The notes under the pieces were generated by a model. It was not told the DNA's origin, ran no database searches, and worked only from the letters and a program-made list of their open reading frames with translations. Position numbers and translations under genes: made by a program. A stretch of 64,000 bases of DNA, from NCBI GenBank assembly GCA_052171275.1, contig CM125795.1, forward strand, positions 124,001 to 188,000, read 5' to 3'. Numbering within the stretch: position 1 is the first letter of the stretch; each line of letters opens with the position of its first letter. Of the stretch, positions 1-10,502 are shown piece after piece. The stretch is from Arsenophonus sp052171275 (GTDB lineage: Bacteria; Pseudomonadota; Gammaproteobacteria; Enterobacterales; Enterobacteriaceae).

Positions 1-374
1 CGATAATAAAAATAAAATAATAACTAATTAATACAAAAAAATATAATAATTAAGTTTTAATCAAAAACTATATAAATAAAGAATATTTTAAAAATAAATT
101 ATTTTATTAATAATGCTTAACACTTTTATTTTTTAATTAATATTAATATATTAATTAATCTTCATCTATATAATTTTTTCTAAAATTTATTAAGTTATTT
201 TAGATAAATTATAAATTTAAATATTTATTTAAAAAATTAATATAAAAGATTAAATATTAAAAATACAAATAATTATTTAATATATATATTAATATTAATA
301 ATAATAAAAATATTTTAACTATTTTATTATATTTTAATATTTTTTTCTTATTTTATAGTAAAATTTAGATAGTT

Positions 375-404
375 TATTTATTAAATATTAATATTTAATA
401 AATA
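375..404. repeat. 30-bp perfect AT-only palindrome
   Basis: The two 15-base halves are exact reverse complements, centred between 389 and 390. It is pure A/T, so chance formation is more likely than for the palindromes that contain G/C pairs. Confidence 0.6.
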
Positions 405-1025
405 TCACTAATTTAGGTAAATAATATGTGAAAATGTTAATAATATATTTTATATAGATTTTTATAAATATGAAATTAATATATATAGAAACTAATAAAT
501 TTTATTATTTTAATTTATTTAGATTATTGCATAGATAAGATTAAATAGATAAACTATTTTTGTGTTATTTATTTTAAAATAAAATATTTTGATTTTTTAA
601 ACGAATAATTTAAGATTATTTTTTTGTTATTTTTTATTATTTTAAAGCTAATTTATTCTTTTTATATCATTAAATTTTAAGATTTTAAAATAAGTGAACA
701 TTATAGTTATTCATTAATAGAAAGATAAATTTTATTTTTATGATTAATGATAATTATATTTATAAGATAAACTATTTTCTATATTATTAATTTTTAATGT
801 TTAATTTAATATTCTATAATATATGTAGTTTAATATTAATGCGAAAGTTGTATTAATATAAATTTTTATTTTTTAGTTTTTTGATGACTAAATTGTTAAA
901 ATAATAATTAATATTATTTATCAATATTTTTTAAAATTAAAATTTTTATATTTTTAATATCATTAAATTATAAATGTATATATATTGAATATTAAATTTT
1001 TCTTTTAAATAGAATTCTAAGTATC

Positions 1026-1050
1026 ACTTATTAATCATAGATTAATAAGT
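1026..1050. repeat. Hairpin, 10-bp perfect stem, loop CATAG
   Basis: ACTTATTAAT at 1026-1035 pairs with ATTAATAAGT at 1041-1050 across the 5-base loop CATAG. It stands 8 bp from the 50-bp palindrome at 1059-1108, so the two form a double structure. There is no gene within 3 kb downstream. Confidence 0.75.
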
Positions 1051-1058
1051 CAAGATAA

Positions 1059-1108
1059 TTATTAATATTCATATTAATATATTAATATATTAATATGAAT
1101 ATTAATAA
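1059..1108. repeat. 50-bp perfect palindrome
   Basis: Bases 1059-1083 are the exact reverse complement of 1084-1108, including internal C:G pairs within ATTCAT/ATGAAT. It could extrude as a cruciform or, if transcribed, fold into a 25-bp hairpin. Function unknown. Confidence 0.85.
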
Positions 1109-1492
1109 TAATTTAATGAAATGTTTTGCACTTAAAATCGTATAGTTTTCTTAATAGTTTATTATATCTTATTGTTTTACTTATTTCATAACTAATTTAA
1201 ATTAAATTTTAAAAAATAATAAATAATAAATCATAAATATAACCGTTTATTTATTCACTTGTTGATAAACTTTTTATTAAATGAATTTTATTTTAAAAAA
1301 ATAATTTTATTAAAAAATAAATATCAAATATCTTATGTAAATAATATAATTTTCTTTTAATAATTTTATAAAATTTATACTTTAATCAAATTAAATTGAG
1401 ATTATATTTTATATTATATTGTTTATATATAAACGATTAATAATTTGAAATCAATTAGTTAATTAAACTAATATTAAATAAATTTTTACATA

Positions 1493-1519
1493 TTCTAAAT
1501 TAATAATATTAATTTAGAA
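1493..1519. repeat. Hairpin, 12-bp stem, 3-base loop
   Basis: TTCTAAATTAAT (1493-1504) pairs with ATTAATTTAGAA (1508-1519) across the loop AAT. It lies in the gene-free region before dnaX. Confidence 0.6.
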
Positions 1520-2204
1520 AAATATAAATAATTAATATAATTATTTGTTTAAAATTATTTTCCAAATTTGCTTTACTTTAAGAATTGTTTATATATTTAT
1601 AATTTATAATTTTCAATTATTCTAATTTTATATAAAATATTTTTAATTTTTAAAATATATCCTCTTATTGCATTAATATCTTACTTATTTTATGTTGTTT
1701 TTATTTTTTTTATTTATTAGAAAGTTTATAGAAAATCATATATTTTGATGAAAATATAATAATATAATCATATGAAATTAATTATATTAATACTATTTTA
1801 TATTTATTTTTTTGTTTTGCTATTTATATATTATTATTTTGATTTTTATTAATGTTTAATTAATTTACGAATATTTAGTTATTAATATATAAATTTTAAA
1901 TTTTATTTTCTATTATAAATATAATTTTTACTTATCAATGTTTTAAAAATATTATTTAGCATAGTATTATAGTTTATAATATAAATTATTTATTTATAGA
2001 GTTAAATATTATTTTAAGGAATATATTGAATATTAATATAATAATAATTAATAGAAATAAGGATAAATTAATAATAGAAACATAAATATAAATTTAATTT
2101 ATTATTAAATAATTATTTTATTTTAATAAAATAGTGGTGTTTTTATTTTTTTACTTTATTTTTTATTAAATTTTATTAAATTTATTATCATTTTTATTTT
2201 CACA

Positions 2205-2250
2205 TTAAAAATCTTATTTTATATATTAATATATAAAATAAGATTTTTAA
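2205..2250. repeat. 46-bp perfect palindrome
   Basis: Both 23-base arms are exact reverse complements centred between 2227 and 2228. The outer part carries AAAAATCTTATTTT and its mirror. It lies in the gene-free region upstream of dnaX; function unknown. Confidence 0.85.
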
Positions 2251-4402
2251 GAATTTATAAATAATTATATTTTAACTGATTTAATTTTACTTCTATTTAT
2301 TTTTATTATTATTTTAGCGATTATCTTAAATTAATTTTATTTTTTATATGTTATGTTATATTAATATTTTAATAATTATTTCATTATGAATATTAGATTT
2401 TATCTATAAAATAAGTTATGGCGATAATATAAAATATAAGTCTTATATATTCTTATGTTTAATTTTAGTTAAAAAGTAATAGCTTTATATTGGAAATTAT
2501 TATATTTTTTATTAGTTACTCTGTAATTATTAAAATTGTTATAATTTATAATTTCAAAAAATAAATAATTTAATAACTAGCAAAATGAGCATTTAATAAA
2601 TCCCTCTATATTAGAGATAACCACTAGTATTAGTTTTAATTTAAATATTTATTTTTGTTGATATCTTGATAAAAATAAAAGTTTAATTATTAATGAATGA
2701 TATAAAATATTAATAATGTGATATTTTATCTTGTTTTATTTTTATTTCATTAATTTTAGTTATGACATTCATGAATCATCTTTTTATGTTATAGAAATAT
2801 CAGATTGAAAATAATAATATTAGATGATGTTAATTGAAATAATTAATAAATTTATAATAAATATAAAAATACTGATATCATTTTTAATTAGTTAAATTTT
2901 TATCATAATAATAAATAATTTAATCTACTAAAATAATTTAAAGTATATTGTTATGTATAAAATATTTAAGAAATGTGATTGTGATAAAATAATTAAAATC
3001 ATTTTATAAAATAATAAATAAATTATCATTAATCTTTTTTTGCTATTCTTAATAAAGATATCTTTTGTTTTTAATGATATTATTTATAATATCAAATAAA
3101 TACTATAACTACTATATATTTTATTTTTTATTTAATTAATTATAAAGTATTAATTAGATTAGTTAGAATTTATGTTCTAATAGAGCATTTTCTTAATTCA
3201 TTAAAATACTAGAAATATTATATTTTTTATATATTTTTATTTTCTTCTTGATTAATGAATATTTCTATATTTAAAAGTGTTTGTCGACATCTTATTAATT
3301 TTATAATTAGTTAAGCTATTTTTTTAAAGTTTTTTTCTGAATAATATATAACTTGCTATTTATCTAATATTTTTCTTGATAATTTATTATTGTAATCAGA
3401 TGACGTTCAATATCGTGATATTAAACTAAACACTCATAGAGACCAGACATTATTTTTTTGACTATATTTATTTTTTTATTTTCATAAAATTTGCGTTAAA
3501 AATTTTCTAGTTATAGAGCTAATTTGCGCTATAATTTTCTGTTAAAAAATAACTTATTCTGAACATAAGGTGATAACTCAATTTTTTAATTGACTAAAAT
3601 TTTGTTTATTTCAAATAAGCCATTCACTTAATTAATAATTTTACTATGAAATAGTTTTATCAAAATGTAGTGTTATAAAATAGGTGTTCTCAATTGGTTT
3701 TATTTATTCTGTTAATATTTTAATTTGTTTTTCAAATAAATTTAGTAAATTTTGTTTTTCATAAATTAAGCAATAATAATAAAAATATATTATTGTAATT
3801 TAACTTTTTTTACAAAAAATCTAGTCTAATAGATTAATTATTTTAATTATATAATATATAAAATATTAAAATTATTTTTGATTACTATTAATTAATATGT
3901 GTGTATTATATATTAATAATATAGTGAAATTTTTGAATAAATTAACTTAATTCAATAAATAATAGATTAGCAATTTACTTATTGAAAATAATAAAAATAA
4001 TAATGTAAATAAATTATTTATATTTAAGAAAAAATTATTTTACTATTAGTTATTTTTTATTTATATTATTTTTTAATTAATATAGAAAATTTCTATGAAT
4101 TTTTTATAGTAAAAAATATAAGCTAAAATGTTGATAAAATAAATTAAAAATTTTTAAAATAATATTTATTTAAATGTAATTTATTATTTATCACTAATTT
4201 AATTAGATATTGATATAACAATTAAAATTCAAATACTTTTTTTATGCTATAGTTTTATATAAAGTTAATAAAAACTATATTTATACTTTATTTATTTTAT
4301 TAAATAGTATAAAGTTTTTAATAAAAAAATAAAATAAATTAATTAAATTTTATTGAATTCTTATTGTGATTGATAATGAATCTTTTATGATAAATATCAT
4401 TT

Positions 4403-4432
4403 TTGACAAAAGTACTTTGCTAAAAAAATAAT
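4403..4432 (+). promoter_or_regulatory. Possible sigma-70 promoter of dnaX
   Basis: A perfect -35 hexamer TTGACA (4403-4408) is followed after 18 bases by AATAAT (4427-4432), one mismatch from the -10 consensus. This is about 50 bases upstream of the dnaX ATG. A second TATAAT at 4442-4447 has no well-placed -35. In DNA this AT-rich a -10 match is weak evidence, so the call rests on the TTGACA. Confidence 0.4.
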
Positions 4433-4482
4433 ATTTTATAGTATAATAATATAATTAATCATTTAATTTTTTAGTTAAAAAC

Positions 4483-5634
4483 ATGAGTTATCAAGTACTT
4501 GCCAGTAAATGGCGACCACAAACATTTAACGATGTTATCGGCCAACAACATATCTTACCAGCACTAACAAATGGTTTAGAACACCAGAGGCTTCATCATG
4601 CCTATTTATTTTCAGGTACACGTGGAGTTGGAAAAACGACTATCGCACGACTATTTGCAAAAGGACTTAATTGTGAATTAGGAATAAGTCAAAATCCTTG
4701 TGGTAAATGTATTAACTGTTTTGAAATATCGCAGAATCGATTTGTTGATTTAATTGAAATTGATGCAGCTTCGCGTACTAAAGTTGAAGATACAAGAGAA
4801 CTATTGGATAATATCCAATATGCACCAGTACGAGGTCGATTTAAAGTTTATTTGATTGATGAAGTTCATATGCTTTCTCGTCATAGTTTTAATGCCTTAC
4901 TTAAGACACTTGAAGAACCACCAAAACATGTAAAATTTTTATTAGCAACAACAGACCCACAAGGATTACCAATAACAGTTTTATCGAGATGTCTTCAATT
5001 TCATTTAAGATTATTAGATATTGAACAAATTAGTTGTCAACTTGAGCGTATTTTAATAGCTGAGAAAATATCAAGTGATAAACGTGTTTGTGAATTAATT
5101 GCTAAGGCTGCAGAAGGTAGTTTACGTGATGCATTAAGTTTAACAGATCAAGCTATTGCCATGGGTAATGGGCAAGTATCTATAGATTTAGTTATAGAGA
5201 TGCTAGGAATATTAGATGATGAGCAGCCATTGGCGATTATTGAATCAATTGTGCATGCAGATTGTAAAAAAATGATGTCTTTAATAGAAGATATTGCTTT
5301 ACAAGGTAAAGATTGGGAAAATCTATTAATTAAAATGTTGTCGTTAGTTCATCGTATCGCTATGATTCAAATTTTACCTATAGAAATTCATCATACCTTA
5401 TCATCAACAGAAGATAGATTATATTTACTTTCGCGTTTGATTATGCCAGCAGATTTACAACTATATTATCAAACTTTATTAATTGGAAGAAAAGAGCTTC
5501 CATATGCTCCAGAAAAAAGAATGGGAGTTGAGATGACACTATTACGAGCATTAGCGTTTCATCCTAAATTTATTGATGATACTGAAAATTCTTTTTTATT
5601 ATCATCAAATTCTATTGAAGAAACTGTTATATAG
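4483..5634 (+). CDS. dnaX: DNA polymerase III clamp-loader subunit, gamma-length DnaX
   Basis: AAA+ ATPase of the clamp loader that places the beta sliding clamp on primed DNA. Seen: Walker A GTRGVGKT at residues 45-52, zinc-module cysteines at 64, 73, 76 and 79, Walker B LIDEVH at 124-129 and the sensor SRC motif at 168-170. Similarity to E. coli DnaX continues through domain III (ALAFHP near residue 360) and then stops after about 20 unrelated residues. E. coli tau has 643 residues, and its shorter gamma form ends near 430. This 383-residue protein therefore lacks the tau domains IV-V that bind the DnaB helicase and the polymerase alpha subunit. Other reduced symbionts also encode short DnaX. 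No Shine-Dalgarno sequence is evident. ybaB follows after 911 bp. Confidence 0.97.
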   Translation: MSYQVLASKWRPQTFNDVIGQQHILPALTNGLEHQRLHHAYLFSGTRGVGKTTIARLFAKGLNCELGISQNPCGKCINCFEISQNRFVDLIEIDAASRTKVEDTRELLDNIQYAPVRGRFKVYLIDEVHMLSRHSFNALLKTLEEPPKHVKFLLATTDPQGLPITVLSRCLQFHLRLLDIEQISCQLERILIAEKISSDKRVCELIAKAAEGSLRDALSLTDQAIAMGNGQVSIDLVIEMLGILDDEQPLAIIESIVHADCKKMMSLIEDIALQGKDWENLLIKMLSLVHRIAMIQILPIEIHHTLSSTEDRLYLLSRLIMPADLQLYYQTLLIGRKELPYAPEKRMGVEMTLLRALAFHPKFIDDTENSFLLSSNSIEETVI

Positions 5635-6545
5635 TTATTAATAATAAGTGATGTATATGAATATTAACGATGTTTAAGTTAATTTATAAAATACAAAAAT
5701 TAATATTTATACGATATATATCATATAAATATTAATTAAATAAATTTTATTATAATTATTGGAAAAAAATAAAATTATTAAATAACTATTAACTATTAAA
5801 ATAAAAATCTTCTTAAAATGTTTTTAATAATTTTGTTAAACGAAAATGCTGATATCAATATCAATATTAGATAAATTAATTAGTATCTCAATATTTAAAT
5901 CAACAATTTATTTTAAATTTACTAAAAATATTAATAAAATTAATTAAAAATTAAAAAATAAATATTATCAATATTGCGTTATCAAAATATTTTTAACAAA
6001 AAATAGAGTTAATAATGATATTTGAAAAATAGTAAATAAGTATTAATAGAATATAAAATAATGTTAAAATTTAAAAATAAAACTTCATTTAAAGTTCAGA
6101 ACTTGATTAATGGTAAGATGAAATCTTCAATTAAAATATTAAAATTAATTCAATAACTTGGATTTAATATTTATAAGAAACTATCAGATGAAACTTAAGT
6201 TTATTTATACACATAACATATATAATACAGTATGAATACTCAATATATACATAAAATTGATAAAAACTATATATAAGTTATATTGTAAAAATATAAAATT
6301 AACTATCATTAAATGATTATAATCAGTTTATTAAGACACAATTAGAATATAAGAAAATAATTTATGTAAAAAGTTAGTTTAAATACATCAATTCATTATT
6401 TTAAATAAAAATTAAAATTTTATGTACATTATTTTATTCAAGATTAGATGAAAAAAAATTCAATATATTTTAACTAAATATATTATTTTAAATATAAAGA
6501 TCATAATCTTTAAATATATCTGTATAACAAAAAAGAGAAAATGTT
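5635..6545. other. Gene-free gap between dnaX and ybaB
   Basis: In E. coli these genes are nearly adjacent; here 911 bp of AT-rich DNA separate them. I see no ORF and no remnant of the tau C-terminal domains in any frame. A 40-bp near-perfect palindrome sits at 5698-5737. Confidence 0.75.
5698..5737. repeat. 40-bp near-perfect palindrome downstream of dnaX
   Basis: Fourteen-base outer arms and a GATATATATC core are symmetric about 5717.5, with a single mismatched pair (5712 C / 5723 A). It begins 64 bases after the dnaX stop codon, so it could form the 3' end of the dnaX transcript. It lacks a U-run, so it is not a classical terminator. Confidence 0.6.
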
Positions 6546-6875
6546 ATGTTTGATAAAGGTGAACTAGATAACCTGATGAAACAGGCTCAACAAATGCAAG
6601 AAAAAATGAAAAAAATACAAGAAGAGATTTCCAATATAGAGGTTATAGGTGAATCTGGCGCTGGTCTTATTAAAGTAATCCTTAATGGTGCACATAATTG
6701 TCGTCGGATTGAAATTGATCCAAGTTTATTGGAAGACGATAAAGATATATTAGAAGATCTTATTTCAGCTGCATTTAATGATGCTACACGTCGTATAGCA
6801 AAAATTCAAAAAGAAAAAATGGCAAATGTATCATATGGTATGGGATCACTTCAAAACTTTAAGATACCATTTTAA
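6546..6875 (+). CDS. ybaB: YbaB/EbfC family nucleoid-associated protein
   Basis: Small dimeric DNA-binding protein of the YbaB/EbfC family, found with the nucleoid. The length of 109 residues equals that of E. coli YbaB. Conserved stretches are MKQAQQMQEKM near the N terminus (helical, coiled-coil-like), GESGAGL in the middle and NGAHNCRR followed by IDPSLLEDD. The ATG at 6546 is chosen over the out-of-frame ATG at 6541; a purine-rich AAGAGAAA lies just upstream. In enterobacteria recR follows ybaB directly in an operon; here recR is absent and htpG comes after an 814-bp gap. Confidence 0.96.
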   Translation: MFDKGELDNLMKQAQQMQEKMKKIQEEISNIEVIGESGAGLIKVILNGAHNCRRIEIDPSLLEDDKDILEDLISAAFNDATRRIAKIQKEKMANVSYGMGSLQNFKIPF

Positions 6876-7152
6876 TATAAAAGATTCTATTTATTAAATT
6901 TTAAATAAAAAATTATATTGTTAATTAATATTTGATAAAATAGTGATAAATAATATTTATCATATTTTGCAATGTGAGTATAAGATATATACTATATTTT
7001 AGGTATAAATATTGAAGAATATAAATACATTAAAGTTTATAAGAATATCATTATTATAATTTTAATAAGGTTTGTTTGGAAAATTATCATTTTATTTTAT
7101 ATCAATTTACTCATTAATATAAATTAAACTGGATTGAATATTTTAATCAAAT

Positions 7153-7204
7153 AAATATTTAAATTATTCATTTTATTTAAATAAAATGAATAATTTAAAT
7201 ATTT
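7153..7204. repeat. 52-bp perfect palindrome
   Basis: Symmetric about the point between 7178 and 7179 with 26-base exact reverse-complement arms, broken only at 7152/7205. It includes a C:G pair within TTCATTTT/AAAATGAA. It is the longest perfect palindrome I found and sits in the former recR position. Confidence 0.88.
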
Positions 7205-7218
7205 CTTTATTAGAAAAT

Positions 7219-7256
7219 AGTATTTTTTACTAAGTATTTTTTACTAAGTATTTTTA
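7219..7256. repeat. 14-bp tandem repeat, about 2.7 copies
   Basis: The unit AGTATTTTTTACTA occurs at 7219-7232 and 7233-7246, followed by a partial copy AGTATTTTTA. The unit is itself a short inverted repeat (AGTA/TACT). It lies 15 bp after the 52-bp palindrome. Confidence 0.7.
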
Positions 7257-7617
7257 TCTATAATTTATGAAATAATTTAGTAAGTAAAATTTTTTAAAAT
7301 TAATATTATTATGAATAACTTGAAAAAATTAATTAAATGTGTAATTAAATTATATTATTATAATATTTGTTAAAATATGTTATATATTTTAGTTTTATTA
7401 TCCATTTAATTAATGATAGTTTTAATTTTAAAATTATTAAAAAGATATGTTTGTCATATTAAATTAATTTAAATTATAAAATTAATTGTTTATACTAAAA
7501 ATATTATTTATTATATATAATATAGATAAACAAATTATGAATATATTTTAATAATTATAATTTTTTATAAAAATTAATCATCTAGGTTATTAGATATTTT
7601 TAATAAAATATTTAATA

Positions 7618-7645
7618 CTTGAAATTTTCAATTTATATCCCAACC
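7618..7645 (+). promoter_or_regulatory. Sigma-32 heat-shock promoter of htpG
   Basis: CTTGAAA at 7618-7624 is separated by 14 bases from CCCAACC at 7639-7645. This matches the sigma-32 pattern CTTGAAA, 13-15 bases, CCCCATNT, with the -10 element somewhat degenerate. It ends 44 bases before the htpG start, and from memory the E. coli htpG promoter has the same -35 element and the same spacing. A C-rich -10 is conspicuous in DNA this AT-rich, which makes selective retention likely. Confidence 0.75.
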
Positions 7646-7689
7646 TGAGCTTAATAACTATTTAATCTACTTAAAATTGAGGCTACTTA

Positions 7690-9591
7690 ATGATCATGAA
7701 AGGACAAGAAACTCGTGGATTTCAATCAGAAGTAAAACAGTTATTGCAATTAATGATCCATTCTCTTTATTCCAATAAAGAAATTTTTTTACGTGAGCTG
7801 ATTTCAAACGCATCAGATGCGGCAAATAAATTACATTTTAAAGCACTTTTACAATCTGATCTTTATGAAAATGACTGTGATTTAAAAGTTAGAATTGTTG
7901 CTAATAAAGATAAAAAAACATTAATTATTAGTGATAACGGTATTGGTATGACGCGAGATGAAGTTATTGATAATTTAGGTACTATTGCTAAATCTGGTAC
8001 TAAAACTTTTTTGAAATCGTTAGATAACGAAAAAACGAAAGATAATCAGTTAATTGGTCAATTTGGAGTTGGTTTCTATTCAGCTTTTATTGTTGCAGAT
8101 AAAGTAACAGTACGTACTAGAGCAGCAGGTGTAGCTATTGATAAAGGGGTTTTCTGGCAATCTCATGATGAAGGTGAATATATTGTTGCTGACATCGAAA
8201 AAATAACACGTGGTACTGAAATTACTTTACATTTACGTGAAGATAAAATGGAATTTTTAGATAATTGGCGTTTAAAGTCATTGATTAGTAAATATTCAGA
8301 TCACATTACTTTACCAATAGAAATTCAAACTGAAAGCAAAGAAAATAATGTTCCTGATGTTCCTATTTGGGAGAAAATCAATAAAGGACAAGCATTATGG
8401 ACTCGTAGTAAAAATGATATTAGTCCAGAAGAATATAAAGAATTTTATAAATATATTTCTAATGATTATGAGGATCCAATAATATGGAGTCATAATTTTA
8501 TAGAAGGTAATCAAGAATATACTAGTTTACTTTTTGTACCAAAAAAAGCACCTTTTGATTTATGGAGTCGTGATAAAAAACACGGTTTAAAACTTTATCT
8601 TCATCGTGTTTTCGTAATGGATGAAGCTGAACAATTTATGCCAAACTATTTACGATTTATTCGTGGAATAATTGATTCTAATGATTTACCGTTAAATATC
8701 TCACGAGAAATTTTACAAAATAACGATATTACACGTAGTTTACGAACAGCATTAACTAAGCGTGTTTTGCAAATGTTGAAAACATTATCTAAAAATGAAC
8801 CAAAACAATATCAAGAATTTTGGAAAGAATTTGGTTTAGTTCTTAAAGAAGGTCCTGCAGAAGATACAATTAATAAAGAAGTTATTACTGAATTATTACG
8901 TTTTGCATCAACGAAAAATAATAGTAATTTACAGGATGTATCTTTAGAAGATTATGTTAACAGAATGATTAAAAATGGTCAGGAAAAAATTTTTTATCTT
9001 ACTGCAGATAGCTATACTGCTGCAAAAAATAGCCCTCATTTAGAAGCATTTCATAAAAAAGAAATTGAAGTTTTATTATTGTTTGATAGAATTGATGAAT
9101 GGATGATGAATTATTTATCAGAATTTAAAGGTAAATTATTTCAATCAGTTAGTAAAACAGACGAGTCATTAGAAAAAATAGCTGTTAAAGATAAGAAAGA
9201 AAAAGAAGAAATAGATAAAAAATTAAATCCATTTCTTGATAGAGTAAAAAAATTATTAGGTGATCGAGTAAAAGATGTTAAATTAACACATAGATTAACA
9301 GATACACCAGCAATTGTAACGACAGATGTTAATGATATGGGTACTCAAATGGCAAAACTTTTTGCTACAGTAGGTCAATCATCTCCGAAAGTAAAATATA
9401 ATTTTGAAATAAATCCTGAACATCTTTTAATTAAAAAAATAATAGAGATAACAAATGATATCTTATTTTCTGAATGGATTGAAGTATTATTAGATCAAGC
9501 ATTATTTGTTGAACAAGGTAATTTAGAAGATCCGAATCAATTCATTCGTCGTATTAATAAATTATTATTAAATTTAAATTCATTCCATTAA
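7690..9591 (+). CDS. htpG: Chaperone HtpG (bacterial Hsp90)
   Basis: ATP-dependent dimeric Hsp90 chaperone of the cytoplasm. The N-terminal GHKL ATPase motifs are intact: ELISNASDA at 36-44, DNGIGM at 82-87 and GQFGVGFYS at 123-131. The middle domain (RDKKHGLKL, QFMPNYLRF, LPLNISREIL) and the C-terminal dimerisation domain follow. The length of 633 residues compares with 624 in E. coli. GAGG at 7679-7682 is spaced best for the ATG at 7690; a second in-frame ATG at 7696 would give the canonical MKGQETRGF start. Transcription is probably driven by the sigma-32 promoter just upstream. Residues near 510-525 are lysine-rich, typical of AT-biased symbiont proteins. Confidence 0.97.
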   Translation: MIMKGQETRGFQSEVKQLLQLMIHSLYSNKEIFLRELISNASDAANKLHFKALLQSDLYENDCDLKVRIVANKDKKTLIISDNGIGMTRDEVIDNLGTIAKSGTKTFLKSLDNEKTKDNQLIGQFGVGFYSAFIVADKVTVRTRAAGVAIDKGVFWQSHDEGEYIVADIEKITRGTEITLHLREDKMEFLDNWRLKSLISKYSDHITLPIEIQTESKENNVPDVPIWEKINKGQALWTRSKNDISPEEYKEFYKYISNDYEDPIIWSHNFIEGNQEYTSLLFVPKKAPFDLWSRDKKHGLKLYLHRVFVMDEAEQFMPNYLRFIRGIIDSNDLPLNISREILQNNDITRSLRTALTKRVLQMLKTLSKNEPKQYQEFWKEFGLVLKEGPAEDTINKEVITELLRFASTKNNSNLQDVSLEDYVNRMIKNGQEKIFYLTADSYTAAKNSPHLEAFHKKEIEVLLLFDRIDEWMMNYLSEFKGKLFQSVSKTDESLEKIAVKDKKEKEEIDKKLNPFLDRVKKLLGDRVKDVKLTHRLTDTPAIVTTDVNDMGTQMAKLFATVGQSSPKVKYNFEINPEHLLIKKIIEITNDILFSEWIEVLLDQALFVEQGNLEDPNQFIRRINKLLLNLNSFH

Positions 9592-9719
9592 TAATCTTTA
9601 CTATGAAATTATTTTAATCATTTAAGTGGATTATTTACTTAATTATGTTATATATTATGCATAATCATAAAGAATTTTTTTAAATTATATATATAGAAAA
9701 TGATAAAAGGATTTTGTGC

Positions 9720-10364
9720 ATGCGTATTATACTGTTTGGTGCTCCAGGCGCAGGGAAGGGAACTCAAGCACATTTGATCATGAAAAGGTATGGTATTCCA
9801 CAAATTTCTATTGGTGATATTTTACGAACTAGAGTAAGTATTAATAGAGATTGGAATATAAAAGTAAAAGAATTAATGAATATTGGTAAACTTGTTTCTG
9901 ATGAATTAGTTATTCCTTTAATTAAAAAGCGTATATCAGAGAATGATTGTAAAAATGGATTCTTGTTGGATGGATTCCCACGAACTATTCAACAAGCAAA
10001 TGCAATGAAAAGTGCAGACATTCCTATAGATTATATATTCGAATTTTATTTACCAGACGAAATAGCTATTGAACGTGTTATCGGACGTAGAATTCATATA
10101 TCTTCTGGTCGCGTTTATCATATTAAGTTTAATCAACCGAAAGTAAGAAATATAGATGATATTACCGGTGAAAAATTAAGCATTCGAAAAGATGATCAAG
10201 AAATAACTGTTCGTAAGAGATTAATAGCGTATCATAAATTAACTAAACCTTTAATTGATTATTATCATGAAGGATATTTTGCTTCTAATATTAAATGTTT
10301 TAAATTAGATTCTAATCGCAAAGTTAGTGAAGTTAATAAAGAATTGAATAAAATTCTAGGTTAA
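9720..10364 (+). CDS. adk: Adenylate kinase
   Basis: Interconverts ATP + AMP and 2 ADP, maintaining cytoplasmic adenylate balance. The frame is open from a TTG at 9714, but the ATG at 9720 is chosen. It gives the canonical MRIIL start, exactly 214 residues as in E. coli, and follows AAAGG (9706-9710) at a good distance. P-loop GAPGAGKG at residues 7-14, the AMP-binding region with LDGFPRT, and the LID domain GRRIHISSGRVYH followed by DDITGE and RKDD are all present. The LID has no zinc cysteines, as in E. coli. htpG lies 128 bp upstream in the same orientation, keeping the ancestral htpG-adk-hemH order. Confidence 0.98.
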   Translation: MRIILFGAPGAGKGTQAHLIMKRYGIPQISIGDILRTRVSINRDWNIKVKELMNIGKLVSDELVIPLIKKRISENDCKNGFLLDGFPRTIQQANAMKSADIPIDYIFEFYLPDEIAIERVIGRRIHISSGRVYHIKFNQPKVRNIDDITGEKLSIRKDDQEITVRKRLIAYHKLTKPLIDYYHEGYFASNIKCFKLDSNRKVSEVNKELNKILG

Positions 10365-10502
10365 TTCTTTTTTAATAAAACAGATATCTAATCTTAAAGT
10401 TAAACATTTGTTTTGTTTATACATAATTAATATATTAAAATATATGATAAACTACTATAATATTATAAATATTTATTAATAAATAAAAATAAAAATATTG
10501 AT

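Larger units (their letters stand above)
1..4482. other. Gene-free AT-rich region before dnaX
   Basis: No gene, tRNA or mobile element could be recognised on either strand. The sequence is nearly all A and T with stop codons in every frame. It contains a strong hairpin plus a 50-bp perfect palindrome (1026-1108), a 46-bp palindrome (2205-2250) and a slightly more G+C-rich patch near 3361-3600. The patch may be the remains of a gene but matches nothing I recognise. In E. coli, apt lies just upstream of dnaX; no trace of it is visible here. Confidence 0.75.
6876..7689. other. Gene-free gap where recR is expected
   Basis: No recR reading frame or recognisable fragment remains between ybaB and htpG. 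The gap holds a 52-bp perfect palindrome (7153-7204), a 14-bp tandem repeat (7219-7256) and, at its right end, the htpG heat-shock promoter. Confidence 0.75.

Noticed and set aside
3441..3449. GACCAGACA, as at the 5' end of E. coli RNase P RNA
   Set aside because: The flanking sequence has none of the conserved RNase P RNA elements, so a nine-base match is not enough.
9714..9719. TTG start for adk two codons upstream
   Set aside because: The ATG at 9720 gives the canonical protein and has a better spaced ribosome site.
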